NCBI RefSeq assembly: GCF_014117325.1
Contig: NZ_CP059732.1
Coordinates: 4,291,001-4,355,000 of the forward strand
DNA length: 64,000 nucleotides
Direction: 5' to 3'
Origin: Spirosoma foliorum
GTDB taxonomy: Bacteria > Bacteroidota > Bacteroidia > Cytophagales > Spirosomataceae
The translations under genes were made by a program, and so were the position numbers. Position 1 is the first letter of the stretch. Each line of letters opens with the position of its first letter. Under the pieces are notes generated by a model. That model was not told the DNA's origin. It did no database searches and saw only the letters and a list, made by a program, of their open reading frames with translations. Shown one piece after another: positions 19,416 to 28,066 of this stretch.

Positions 19416-19872
19416 TAATGAAAGCTCCTGGTTGCAAGACAAAAACAAAACGTCAGTTGTCGTTCTGACTCTGTTCGTAATGGAGAGTAGCTAAATACTT
19501 TTGCGAATGGCTGTCAATTGAATTGCGATTTCATTAATGGTCAATCAACTGACTTGGTGAAAACAAGACCCTTTTTAACGCACAGGATTTATTTTTGCCA
19601 TTCGTTTTGTGATGTTGCTGACGGCATCTAGCCAGACTCAATACATGATAATTTATTCATGTGTTGAGTCTTCCTCCTCGCTGCTGACACTGCAATGGCC
19701 TATCAAAAAGTATGGTTTGATGATTGAACGAGTGACACAAATTCATTAGGCAAGCCAGCCAACTCCCTAACCCAATTTATGCGACAAATCTTACCTGATT
19801 ATTTGATTTGTTTAGCAAAACACACGTTTGTATGAATAGCGAATAAACTGTTGCTCAACGTGGTCAGACAAT
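19416..19872. other. Gene-free regulatory spacer
   Basis: It contains the upstream region of the HTH gene and the downstream region of the BFN gene. An imperfect hairpin at about 19636-19671 (ACTCAATACATGATAA against TATTCATGTGTTGAGT, 13 of 16 pairs) is the only structure seen. Confidence 0.5.
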
Positions 19873-20499
19873 TCAGGATTTGTTCAACTCCAGATCTTGG
19901 TACGCCTTAAGAACACTTCTATAAATGTACATCGGAGCCTTATTTTTCAAGGCAATCACGAATGCGTCAGAAGGTCTTGTATCTAGCTCAAGTTCGCCAT
20001 CCTTGGTTTGCAAGACAACCGTGGCATAAAAGAGTTGGTTGATGATAGCGTCGACTACAATTTCTTTCACTGAGAAATTACCTGCCAGTAAGAGTGTTTG
20101 TAAAAGATCGAACGTCATTGGTCGGGCCGCCTTTAAAGCATTCATTTCTATGGCAATTGCTTGAGCCTCGAAATATCCCATAACCATACACAATCTCTGA
20201 CCATCTCCACACGACAAGTGCACGTTGAATTTTTTTTCCTGTTCCACTTCGATCAACTCAGCAATGCTCAATGGGATTTTTTCAGTCTCATCCTGTTTTC
20301 TTGGATTGATACCTCTTGTATGATTCTCTTTTCGCTCACTCGTTTTAGGGTCAAGCTGAAATTTAGAATCAGTGGATTGCTGATCAGTCGAGATTATCTG
20401 ATTGGGTGCTCGTCTTGTCAAAAAATCTCGAGTCAGCCATCCTGCGATTGCTGATAATACGATTACTAGGATATAGGTCATGGACGGTTGCAGGTTCAA
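19873..20499 (-). CDS. Membrane-anchored BFN-domain (bifunctional nuclease) protein
   Basis: A 208-residue protein. Residues 7-24 (MTYILVIVLSAIAGWLTR) form an N-terminal membrane anchor, then a polar linker, then a BFN domain (PF02577): MTFDLLQTLLLAGNFSVKEIVVDAI, LFYATVVLQTKDGELELDTRPSDAFVIALKNKAPMYI is the hallmark block (shown here by its positions, residues about 155-195, with LDTRPSDA as core). Chromosomal BFN proteins are usually soluble and about 150-200 residues; the anchor is unusual. Function in bacteria is poorly defined (DNase/RNase activity was reported for plant members). Confidence 0.8.
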   Translation of the reverse strand: MNLQPSMTYILVIVLSAIAGWLTRDFLTRRAPNQIISTDQQSTDSKFQLDPKTSERKENHTRGINPRKQDETEKIPLSIAELIEVEQEKKFNVHLSCGDGQRLCMVMGYFEAQAIAIEMNALKAARPMTFDLLQTLLLAGNFSVKEIVVDAIINQLFYATVVLQTKDGELELDTRPSDAFVIALKNKAPMYIYRSVLKAYQDLELNKS

Positions 20500-20632
20500 A
20501 CGAATTTAATTCGATTACACGTCTTACCAGAGTTATTTATCTACATCTGAGTTTAATACGCCATGTTTTTTTCAATACAGCCCAAATTCTGTGATAAATA
20601 AGCTAGCATTATTTCGTTATAGGAGGACTTAC

Positions 20633-20854
20633 ATGAACGAAACATTAGTCGCCAATCAACTTTCAGGATTTTTACGTTTAGAACAAGTTCTACAATTGAT
20701 TCCGGTTAGCAAAGCCACTTGGTGGAATGGGTGTCGCTCAGGACAATTTCCGAAGCCCTACAAGTTAGCGCCCCGAGTTACAGCCTGGAAGGCTAATGAC
20801 ATTCGGCAATGGATAGAGCGATTTGACAGTACTTATCCAACTACAGAGATCTAG
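20633..20854 (+). CDS. AlpA-like excisionase/regulator
   Basis: A 73-residue protein with a strong Shine-Dalgarno (ATAGGAGGACTTACATG), which decides the start over the longer open frame. The fold is AlpA/MerR-like: LRLEQVLQLIPVSKATWWNG, then FPKPYKLAPRVTAWKANDIRQW, where the second block is the family wing. These proteins control integrase expression or excision. It converges on the integrase gene with a 4-bp overlap of the ends. Confidence 0.82.
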   Translation: MNETLVANQLSGFLRLEQVLQLIPVSKATWWNGCRSGQFPKPYKLAPRVTAWKANDIRQWIERFDSTYPTTEI

Positions 20855-22089
20855 TCCTTTTTATGAGCAACGTGCAGCGGTTCACTTAATTTTACTGGCT
20901 TCGCCGAAGCCGGAAGCGCATCAATATAATCAGCCCACTCCTGCATCATTTTCGTACGTTCGGCCAGAAATTGTGCTCGGTCATAGGCCTTGTCCACTTT
21001 GCTTTTGGGCTGGTGAGCTAACTGCCGATCAACCACTTCGTGGCGATATCCCAATTTTTCCTTGATCGTACTCATGGCTAATGCTCGAAAGCCATGACCG
21101 GTCATCAGCTTGCCGTACTTTAATCGATCTAAAGCTTTTAAAATCGTGTTGTTGCTGATGGGCTTATTCTTCTGAAACGCGCTGGGTAAGATATACCCTT
21201 GTTTCCCAAATAATTCACCTAATTCCTCCAGGATCGAGATGACCTGATTGGACAAGGGAACAATATGCGCTTTACGCATTTTCATTCGCTCGGCCGGAAT
21301 ACTCCATACTTTATTCTCCAGATCAATTTCAACCCAGGTAGCATTGATCAGCTCGCTAGTACGAACGAAAGTCAATAAAATAAGCTTCAGTGCCATGACC
21401 GTTTGCTTGAAAAGTCGTGCGTCATTGCGCTCAATCGCTTTGATTAAATCAGGCAACTCGTCGATCTCAATAGCGGCAAAATGGCCTTTGACGTATTTTT
21501 TCAAGGCCCCTTTCATATCCGAGGTAATATCGCGGCTAGCGCGTTCCGTAATGACGGCATAACGCATGATTTGTCCCATCATTTGTAAGACACGATGGGC
21601 TAAGTCATGGCGGTTTCGATCTTCCACCTTTTGAAGACAAGCCAGTAATTGCTGAACGGTTAAGCTGGCAACTGGTAACTGACCAATGAAGGGGAATATG
21701 TTTTGCTGAAGACGACTAAACACATTTTTGGCGTAACTAGGCGACCAGGTTGGCAGATTACGATTGTACCACTCGGTAGCGACCAATTGGACGGTTTGTG
21801 CTTGCTTGAACTGAGCCAGCGCTTTTTCGTCTTTCTTTTGTTGGCTAGGATCAACGCCCGCTTCCAGCGTTTGTTTGGCGATATCCCTTTTTTCACGAGC
21901 CTTGATGAGCGTCACACCAGGATAGGTGCCCAATGTTAGGAGTTTCTCTTTGCCATAAAATCGGTATTTCAAGCGCCATACCCGTTTGCCGGTCGGCATC
22001 ACGTGCAAATACAGACCTGCCGAATCAAACAGTCGATAAGCTGACGTCGCCGGTTTGGCATGGCGACAATCCAAGTCGGATAATGACAT
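20851..22089 (-). CDS. int: P4-type tyrosine integrase
   Basis: A 412-residue site-specific recombinase. The N-terminal arm-binding domain (residues about 1-90) has YRLFDSAGLYLHVMPTGKR and LTLGTYPGVTLIKAR, typical of DUF4102 integrases. The catalytic domain shows R in LTFVRTSELI near 243, HGFRALAMS (H-x-x-R) near 337, a later H in QLAHQP near 362 and the nucleophile Y in KAYDRAQF near 375. It would integrate and excise the island carrying the mobilization genes. No tRNA or obvious att duplication is present in the window, so the integration target is unknown. Upstream DNA has repeated ACCCCC motifs that may bind it or its regulator. Confidence 0.92.
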   Translation of the reverse strand: MSLSDLDCRHAKPATSAYRLFDSAGLYLHVMPTGKRVWRLKYRFYGKEKLLTLGTYPGVTLIKAREKRDIAKQTLEAGVDPSQQKKDEKALAQFKQAQTVQLVATEWYNRNLPTWSPSYAKNVFSRLQQNIFPFIGQLPVASLTVQQLLACLQKVEDRNRHDLAHRVLQMMGQIMRYAVITERASRDITSDMKGALKKYVKGHFAAIEIDELPDLIKAIERNDARLFKQTVMALKLILLTFVRTSELINATWVEIDLENKVWSIPAERMKMRKAHIVPLSNQVISILEELGELFGKQGYILPSAFQKNKPISNNTILKALDRLKYGKLMTGHGFRALAMSTIKEKLGYRHEVVDRQLAHQPKSKVDKAYDRAQFLAERTKMMQEWADYIDALPASAKPVKLSEPLHVAHKKD

Positions 22090-22146
22090 CTCCCCCTCCT
22101 TTTTGCACTGGGGGTATGATTTTTCGTTACCCCAATTATACCCCGG

Positions 22147-22361
22147 AATTTACCCCCAAAATTGTCAGATTTGGTTATTCTCCGTTGGGTTGCTTTAGAG
22201 GATCATATCATTAAAAATGCCTGTATTTCAAGGGTTTTATAGGCTTTGTTAGATTGTATTGGAGAGTTAAATGGCTGGGGTGCTAGGATTCTAATCTGTC
22301 AATTTAATCTTTGATAAAACAAGATGTTTAATTGGGCGATTTGAAATTTACCCCCAAAATT
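22147..22361. repeat. 17-bp direct repeat pair upstream of the integrase
   Basis: AATTTACCCCCAAAATT occurs at 22147-22163 and again at 22345-22361, 198 bp apart. A similar element in the opposite sense (GGGGGTATGA, CCCCAATTATACCCC) lies between 22110 and 22145. These may be arm-type integrase sites, operators or the edges of an att region. Confidence 0.6.
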
Positions 22362-22422
22362 ACCTACTATGTTCCTAGATTTCTTTAGACAACCAAATTA
22401 CTTGGCTCGCATGTAGTCACTA

Positions 22423-22460
22423 AAATTGTCAAGTTTTTTGATCAAGAAACTTGACAATTT
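22423..22460. repeat. Near-perfect 38-bp palindrome
   Basis: Two 14-base arms AAATTGTCAAGTTT and AAACTTGACAATTT flank a centre containing TTGATCAA, so almost the whole 38 bp is symmetric. It lies between the integrase promoter region and an IS481-like element. Candidate operator, recombination core or bidirectional terminator. Confidence 0.65.
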
Positions 22461-22568
22461 AGCTCGCTACGATTGGAACACATCTTCTATTTCAATAGTC
22501 CAATCATCCTTTAAAGCTTGCTGTACGACCTAAAGCTATGTAGTGTATAGCGACATTTAGTTTAGTAT

Positions 22569-23790
22569 TTTTGTTCTTTGACAAGACGGTTAACATGTAT
22601 GGGACGCGCCATTGAAATGGGCCAGCGAGAGCAACTTATGGCCCTTAAACAAAAAGGACTTAGTCTGGCGACAATCGCTCAGCAACTCGACCTGCCTTTT
22701 GCTACAGTACGTAATCTGTCTGCTCGCTATAGGAGGCAGGGACATTTACAGGTTGGCTACGCCAACTGCGGCCCTAAACAACGGCGGAGCGAAGGACTTC
22801 TGGAGCGAGCTAGTCTGTGGCTCAAACGCCATCATCCTACCTGGGGAGCACCCCTGATTCACCAGCAACTGCTTCAACGCTACGGACCCCAGCGAACGCC
22901 TTCGGTACGTACCCTCCAGCGATGGTTTCGCCAGCAACACCTTACCAAGCCCCGCCAGCAGCCAGTCCAAGTTCATATTGGACAAGCGAAGGCGGTTCAT
23001 AATATTTGGCAGGTGGATGCCAAAGAGAACTTAACCCTGGTCGACGGGCAGCCAGCCTGTTACCTAACGATCACCGACGAACACAGCGGAGCCGGTCTGG
23101 AAGCGTTGGTTTTCCCCCCACAAACGCATTAGCCAAGTGCCCCTTGAGCAAGTCCGTCAACGACTCATTGAGACGTTTGCCCGCTGGGGTAAGCCGGGGG
23201 CCATGCGCGTCGATAATGGCTTACCGCTAGGTGCCCCTTCGGGCCAACTTACCCCTGTCTTGGCCCTATGGCTCATTGGGATTGATGTGGATATGATTTG
23301 GAACAAGCCCCACTGCCCCCAACAAAACGGGCGCGTCGAGAAAATGCAGGACACCACAGCTCGCTGGGCTGAGATCAATAAAGCCGCCGATCTGACTGAT
23401 TTGCAGCTACGCTTGCAAGCTAGCCTGGTTCTACAGCGAACTCGTTATCCCGTGCATCGGCTGGCAGGCAAAAGCCGACTGGCCGCTTATCCTACTTTGG
23501 AAACAAGTCGTCGAGCTTACAGCCCAGCCGACTTCTCCATTGAGCGTGTGTACTGTTTTCTGATGCCTAAACTTTATACACGAAAAGTCTCCGTGAGTGG
23601 GCAAATCGTCCATTTTGGCAAGGTTTACAGTGTGGGCTTATCCTTTGGCCATCAGTGGGTTCAGCTACGGCTGAGAGCTGATGGCCAAAGCTGGCAGGTT
23701 CTCTCTGACTACAAGGTGGTCAAAGAACTAGCGGCCACCACTCTGACTGAGCAATGCATCCAAAAGTTAACCGTCTTTCAAAGAACAAAA
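22569..23790 (+). mobile_element. IS481-like insertion sequence, about 1.2 kb
   Basis: The ends are imperfect inverted repeats: TTTTGTTCTTTG-ACAAGACGGTTAAC at 22569-22594 and its complement with one base fewer at 23766-23790. A DDE transposase fills the element. A clear target duplication was not seen. Confidence 0.8.
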
Positions 23791-23802
23791 CACCAAACTT
23801 AA
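22599..23802 (+). pseudogene. IS481-like DDE transposase, frameshifted at a C run
   Basis: The N-terminal part (ATG 22599) has a helix-turn-helix (LSLATIAQQLDLPFATVRN) and the first catalytic aspartate in NIWQVDAKENL. The first frame stops at 23132. The second frame (to 23802) carries MRVDNGLPLG with the second D and CPQQNGRVEKMQ with the catalytic E. The break is in the six-C run near 23114-23119; with five C the reading is LVFPHKRISQVPLEQVRQ without interruption. As with the haloperoxidase gene, one extra C explains the damage. Family assignment to IS481 rests on size and the DDE spacing. Confidence 0.85.
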
Positions 23803-23943
23803 TGGCGCGAGCTTTGATCAATCTTTATGGCGTACAGCAAGCTTTAAGAGACTGAACTAATTTCTCCGCTGGATTAGCTATAGTGGACCATTATTCGTTT
23901 TTCATTCTGCATCAAAATTAGTTTTTCATGTCAAGCGTAGGTG

Positions 23944-24225
23944 TTACTGTCTTTTTCTGAATGCAGCTATTCGCTCAGCCGCTAATACACCTACCAACTC
24001 CTCTAACCTTTCTTGAGAAAGGTTCAATACGTCCTCTATAGCCAAACAACCACTTTGATGAAGGGTTAGATATTGCCCACGCGTTAGCGGAATTGGAAGC
24101 TGTATTAGAATTAATGCAGATGTAGATAAACCGAATTCTAGTCTTACCAACAATTCGTCTAGTTCTGTTAAAAATTCTAGTCTGTTAAGATATAATGCCG
24201 TTAGAATTTGATGTGCAGATCTCAA
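23944..24225 (-). CDS. Small unknown helical protein
   Basis: A 93-codon frame. The C-terminal half (GQYLTLHQSGCLAIEDVLNL, then SQERLEELVGVLAAERIAAF) looks like a helix-hairpin-helix type module as found at the end of some helicases. No full domain is recognised. The gene may be a real orphan or a fragment. Confidence 0.4.
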   Translation of the reverse strand: MRSAHQILTALYLNRLEFLTELDELLVRLEFGLSTSALILIQLPIPLTRGQYLTLHQSGCLAIEDVLNLSQERLEELVGVLAAERIAAFRKRQ

Positions 24226-24343
24226 GGGAAATCTCGTATTTTTTGTGATCTTGACACTTGGGCGGCTTGCAGCGCAAAGTGGCGTCAGAATAGTAAGGAC
24301 TAAGCTTTGGACAGGAATTATCAGGCGGTCGCTGATCAGTCAT
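24185..24343 (-). CDS. Possible short Cys-containing protein
   Basis: A 52-codon frame from ATG 24343 (MTDQRPPDNSCPKLSPYYSD, then ATLRCKPPKCQDHKKYE). The spacing of three cysteines suggests a small metal-binding peptide, but it overlaps the previous frame by 41 bp and has no further support. Confidence 0.28.
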   Translation of the reverse strand: MTDQRPPDNSCPKLSPYYSDATLRCKPPKCQDHKKYEISLEICTSNSNGIIS

Positions 24344-24593
24344 GATTAATTTGTTACGGATTGCTAAGTAAAACAACAAGATTTCCAGAATCTCAAATAG
24401 TCACCGACAAATAATCTTCTCAATCTATAGTATATGTATATAGATTTAACTGCATCAGTAGATGGTAGAATAAAAACGATTTCGTTATGAATGTCATTGG
24501 GAAAAAATAGATCCATTCACTCAGATTTAGGACAAATTCGCCACATAAACATAAAGTGATACTAAGTGGTTTAGGCATAACAAATCATCGCAT

Positions 24594-24893
24594 ATGGCGC
24601 ACTCCCCTTTGTATCTAAATCCTACTTATCAAAGGCTTCATCAACGGGTCATTGAAATAGAAGACCATTTGCGTCAATTTGAAAACGGGTTAGCAATATC
24701 CCAGATCGATTATCAGCAGGCTCAGTCATTGCAAAACGATCCAGGTCGGAAATCGACTTTACTGGAAACCCATACGATCTGCCAAAATCGGCAAATGGAG
24801 GCCATCAAGAAGATGAAAGTCCTTTATCAAAAAGCACTTAATATACTGGCAGCGTTTGAAACAGATTGGAAAGCATCTCAACAGTCTGCTTAA
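24594..24893 (+). CDS. Small coiled-coil-like unknown protein
   Basis: A 99-residue, almost entirely helical protein (HQRVIEIEDHLRQFENGL, QMEAIKKMKVLYQKALNIL). The start is ATG 24594 after ATCGCAT. No family is recognised. It is on the same strand as the next gene, with a 70-bp gap. Confidence 0.45.
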   Translation: MAHSPLYLNPTYQRLHQRVIEIEDHLRQFENGLAISQIDYQQAQSLQNDPGRKSTLLETHTICQNRQMEAIKKMKVLYQKALNILAAFETDWKASQQSA

Positions 24894-24963
24894 ATGACTT
24901 TACAAATGTATTGCCTTGAAAATCGTTAAATGGCCCAATCAGCTGATCAAAACAAGAACTCTT

Positions 24964-25308
24964 ATGGATGAATATTTACGAAAGCTTATTCATGATCTTA
25001 GAGGCAATCTTGGCATTATTATTTACAGTCTAAATGTGCTAGATAGTAAGCCAACTGAGGTGGACCAAAACGTGTTTGAGCCAATGCTACTCCGCAACAT
25101 AGCTAGTGCTCAGTCACTTTTAATGAATTTGGTGTCCTCCCGATGGTCAGAGCAGGCTTTCGACAACTCTAATGAACTGTTTTTTGAATTAAGCAGCTTA
25201 ATTCATTCTTTACAGGTTAAAAGGCTACCAACCTCTTCAGCTAGAATAAAAAATCAAATGGATTTACTAGTTGATTTGCTAGTTTCTATGAGCGATTTAA
25301 ACAAATAA
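24964..25308 (+). CDS. Stand-alone histidine-kinase DHp-like domain
   Basis: A 114-residue protein from ATG 24964 (MDEYLRKLIHDLRGNLGIII); the TTG start at 24916 is less likely. The segment KLIHDLRGNLGIIIYSLNVL matches the H-box of HisKA-type dimerization domains (HDL/HEL-R-x-P/N-L). The second helix (LLRNIASAQSLLMNLVSSRW) follows. There is no ATPase domain, so it could be a remnant, a phosphotransfer partner or an inhibitor of a kinase. No ATPase reading frame follows. Confidence 0.5.
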   Translation: MDEYLRKLIHDLRGNLGIIIYSLNVLDSKPTEVDQNVFEPMLLRNIASAQSLLMNLVSSRWSEQAFDNSNELFFELSSLIHSLQVKRLPTSSARIKNQMDLLVDLLVSMSDLNK

Positions 25309-25362
25309 AAATATTGAAAGGGTACATGTGATTATACCTTTTAGGTAGATTAGAAACTTGGG

Positions 25363-25482
25363 TATATTTGCCAAAACCCCTTTGGGGTTTGACCTCAAGG
25401 TTTGCAGTTGATGACTGCCGATCTTGAAAGGTGTGGATAGAATAGGTAAAAGTAGGCTGACATGGTCGGCCTATTTTTCTGC
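25363..25482 (+). ncRNA. Candidate structured RNA repeat, copy B
   Basis: Blocks in order: TATATTTG (25363), hairpin AAACCCC/GGGGTTT (25374-25390), TCAAGGTTTGCAGT, hairpin GCAGT/ACTGC (25404-25418), GATCTTGAAAGGTGTGGATA, and a final stem AAAAGTAGGC/GCCTATTTTT (25448-25478) with a T tail. The minus-strand element at 2326-2444 shares these blocks with paired changes in the stems. The terminator-like 3' end suggests a transcript of about 120 nt. No protein frame is shared by the copies. Confidence 0.5.
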
Positions 25483-25535
25483 CTTATCATGCGGGCATAC
25501 ACATGATCTCTCCACACAGTAATGTAGAGGACTTT

Positions 25536-25567
25536 AAACGCCTGCTTTCGCCTGACGGCAGGCGTTT
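25536..25567. terminator. Hairpin with 10-bp stem
   Basis: AAACGCCTGC (25536-25545) pairs with GCAGGCGTTT (25558-25567), followed by TGTG on the plus strand and preceded by TTT. It works as a possible terminator on either strand. Confidence 0.5.
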
Positions 25568-25701
25568 TGTGTGATCAGAATTTCACTAACAGTGACCGAA
25601 CAACGCGCCTGAATTATTTTAGCGCTATCTTGGCACTCTTAGGTTGACGCTCAAGCAGGACAGTTTGCTTTTGCCGCTGTTGAACTGGTTGGGACAAGCA
25701 T

Positions 25702-25732
25702 AAAAATGGACCGGCATTGCCGGTCCATTTTT
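25702..25732. terminator. Strong bidirectional terminator
   Basis: AAAAATGGACCGGC and GCCGGTCCATTTTT form a perfect 14-bp stem with the 3-nt loop ATT, with T runs at the end on both strands. Confidence 0.75.
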
Positions 25733-25778
25733 TCCAGGCCGTGTTTAAGCCCCAGCTTTTATCATCGTTTTTGCATTT

Positions 25779-25817
25779 GAATTGGTTACTCCTTTGGGAT
25801 GAACGAGTAACCAATTC
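25779..25817. repeat. 13-bp inverted repeat
   Basis: GAATTGGTTACTC (25779-25791) and GAGTAACCAATTC (25805-25817) are perfectly complementary around a 13-nt loop. It could be a hairpin or a dyad operator. Confidence 0.5.
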
Positions 25818-26636
25818 ACCCGACATCATTCTCAGTCAACGCTGTTTTGATTTTGATCCGTTTAGAAGCCAGCAACTGACCGAAATCGACCATGCTCAAA
25901 TCAGTGGCCAAGTTGATCCGGGATCACAAAGCCCAAAAATTAGACATCGGGTATAAACTGCTTGTGTCTGGCCTGCCCGACAAACGGTGGGAATGTCGGA
26001 CAGTCAGGAGGTGGCCGCAGCCATGATTGGCAGGCTTGGAAAAGAGGTGGTAATGGAAAAGAGAAGGCAAAGATATATTCATGCCGCTTTACAATCAACT
26101 ATCCTTTGCCTTTTTCAGGTGGCTATACCCCCGACATCATCCTGACAAATCACCTGAGCGACCAAACAGCCCGTTTACGAACGCAACCATGCTACCGCAT
26201 GACTAGCCCAAAGAACAGCACCGCCCGATCTGCGAATGTGGTCATAGCTGTTTCAGCGGATAGGAGAAATGTATAAATTTGTTACCAATAATGAATTTTC
26301 AAAACTTAAACTACCATTTAGTATATTTTCAAAAAATAATGATTAAATAATGTTACTATTTTTCAACTACAACCAGCACGGCCCTGGTGAGAAATAATTC
26401 GCACGGCGTGTCAGGCTTTTTCTTTTTCTGACCATGTGCTGATTTGCTCCTATGAGTAATTCCCCTGACAATGATTATCAACTTCTGGACGACCTAAAAA
26501 CTGAAATCCGTTAATGCAGTTACTCGTTGCGCAATTACCCTATTCGCATCACATCCGTCTAATGGACTAGACAAAACAGCCTCAAGCACGGTTATTCTAT
26601 TCAGTCAAAGCCATTACAAATGGTCACGCCATAAGC

Positions 26637-26819
26637 CTACTTTACCGTATTAGGCGAGTTGTCTCGTTGCCGATTGGTCAGAGCCGTTTGACGATTGGCA
26701 CGGGCGATCAACTGTTCAGTCGCCATCATAATCTGCGGGTCAGTATCGTATTGGACTTGTACCTGTTTTAAATAATGTCGGTACAGCATAGCAAAATGGT
26801 CTTTGGTGCGGTTCGCCAT
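26637..26819 (-). CDS. Possible small helical protein
   Basis: A 60-codon frame (MANRTKDHFAMLYRHYLKQV ...) rich in Gln, Arg and Thr, predicted helical. No motif and no clear ribosome site. Kept at low confidence because the start context and composition are plausible. Confidence 0.35.
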   Translation of the reverse strand: MANRTKDHFAMLYRHYLKQVQVQYDTDPQIMMATEQLIARANRQTALTNRQRDNSPNTVK

Positions 26820-27031
26820 GAATGGTAATGGTAAGATAAAATGGTGCGGTTTTTAAGTAAAACTCTCGCAAAAATATCTGCATTTATACTCAAGTAAATT
26901 AAATTTCAATAAAAATGGCTATTACTACTCAACTCCCATATTGATCACTCTGTTTTTGCAGTTTACGAACTTTCGCACCGTGGTTGTGTTTATGAGAAAT
27001 TGCTCATTCATGCCAACTCGCATTTGTCGAT

Positions 27032-27322
27032 ATGGGATTAAACGAAGAAACGTGGACCTTACAACTCTATGTCGCCGGAAACACCCCCAAGTCTGCATTG
27101 GCTCGCCTGAACCTGAAAAAATACTGCGAACAATATTTACCGAACAGATATATCATTGACGAAATTGACCTGCGCATGCATCCACATCTGGCAGCAGATC
27201 ATGGGATTTTAGCAATCCCTACTTTGGTGCGAAAATCACCAGAGCCCATCCGGAAAGTTATCGGTGATCTGTCGAATGAAGAGAAATTTCTAGCGGCTTT
27301 GCACATTCCCAAAGGCCACTAA
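27032..27322 (+). CDS. kaiB: KaiB-like thioredoxin-fold protein
   Basis: A 96-residue protein that follows the KaiB family along its whole length: [21 protein letters not shown] (residues about 10-30), [16 protein letters not shown], then [20 protein letters not shown] and [14 protein letters not shown]. KaiB is the clock component that binds KaiC in cyanobacteria; outside cyanobacteria KaiB-like proteins work with KaiC-like ATPases or histidine kinases in stress responses. No kaiC is in the window. A broken second KaiB lies at 31751-31921. The ATG at 27032 fits the family start; a gene of another small family follows at 27376. Confidence 0.93.
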   Translation: MGLNEETWTLQLYVAGNTPKSALARLNLKKYCEQYLPNRYIIDEIDLRMHPHLAADHGILAIPTLVRKSPEPIRKVIGDLSNEEKFLAALHIPKGH

Positions 27323-27375
27323 AAACGCCTTTATTTTACCTACCCAGACTGGTAAACAGCTTAATCTGATTGGCT

Positions 27376-27651
27376 ATGATCTTTTTAGTAATTGCCGTCA
27401 ATCGACAAGGGAATGTTCGGCACCTGCTCTTCAATCACTCGGAATTAGAAGCGGGCTTTGAGGTGTTGAATAGGCTTGTCGCCCGAGGGCATATGTTAGC
27501 CCAAGCAATTCTGGTTGACGATGAGAGCACTATTCATCTACCTGTAGAAGCCTTTGATGGACATTGGGGCCAATCCACCATTCAAGAACTAGAACATGCG
27601 TGGCGTGTCCTTTTAATGAACCCGCTCAATCGAAATAACAATAGCGATTGA
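27376..27651 (+). CDS. Small protein of the 'LP-x-x-AFDG' family, copy 1
   Basis: A 91-residue protein starting at ATG 27376 (the frame is open two codons earlier at a TTG). It runs MIFLVIAVNRQGNVRHLLF, then a helix (SELEAGFEVLNRLVARGHML), AILVDDESTIHLPVEAFDG, and a terminal helix ending ELEHAWRVLL. The protein at 31435-31683 shares this order and the block LP-x-x-AFDG plus a C-terminal helix with W. I do not know a name for the family. Both copies sit next to a KaiB or KaiB relic. Confidence 0.65.
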   Translation: MIFLVIAVNRQGNVRHLLFNHSELEAGFEVLNRLVARGHMLAQAILVDDESTIHLPVEAFDGHWGQSTIQELEHAWRVLLMNPLNRNNNSD

Positions 27652-27708
27652 GGCTAGTTATGCCGTTTAGTGTTTTACTTTTCAAAGTACGATACGCATT
27701 TTCGCCTG

Positions 27709-27984
27709 TTACTGAAGCCGATCCAGTATCCATTTACGGATTACATGAGCTTGCTTTAATTGAGCTTCATAACGTCTTACTATAGTCTGGTACCGATGTA
27801 TGACCACTTCACTTTTTGTTCTAAAGGGACCTCCCAGGTGTTCACAATGGCTATTTACCTCACTGATCATCAACTCTAGGCTAATAATACGCTGTTCGTA
27901 AAAACCCAATTTCTCTCTATACCAATGAGTGGCCTCAACATCTAGCTGTACTCTTAATGGGAAGGACTTTACCAAAATAGACAT
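27709..27984 (-). CDS. Small helical unknown protein
   Basis: A 91-residue, helical protein (FYEQRIISLELMISEVNSHC, HRYQTIVRRYEAQLKQAHVI). It is probably a coiled-coil hairpin. No family known. On the strand opposite its neighbours. Confidence 0.45.
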   Translation of the reverse strand: MSILVKSFPLRVQLDVEATHWYREKLGFYEQRIISLELMISEVNSHCEHLGGPFRTKSEVVIHRYQTIVRRYEAQLKQAHVIRKWILDRLQ

Positions 27985-28066
27985 CCATTTTAGTTCTAAT
28001 TGCTTACGAGACCCTAAAAATCATCTAATTGATCTGGTTAAACAATGATAATCAATTGGTAGCGCT

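Larger units (their letters stand above)
25309..26636. other. 1.3-kb non-coding, hairpin-rich stretch
   Basis: No credible gene was seen; frames at 25614-25956 and 25962-26276 run through strong hairpins and lack family features. From left to right it holds the structured repeat copy B (25363-25482), hairpin 25536-25567, terminator 25702-25732 and inverted repeat 25779-25817. The remaining 800 bp to 26636 show nothing clear. Confidence 0.6.

Noticed and set aside
22569..23790. Target-site duplication of the IS481-like element
   Set aside because: Flanking bases do not match convincingly.
25962..26276. 104-codon frame
   Set aside because: No domain, and the region shows no coding bias by eye.
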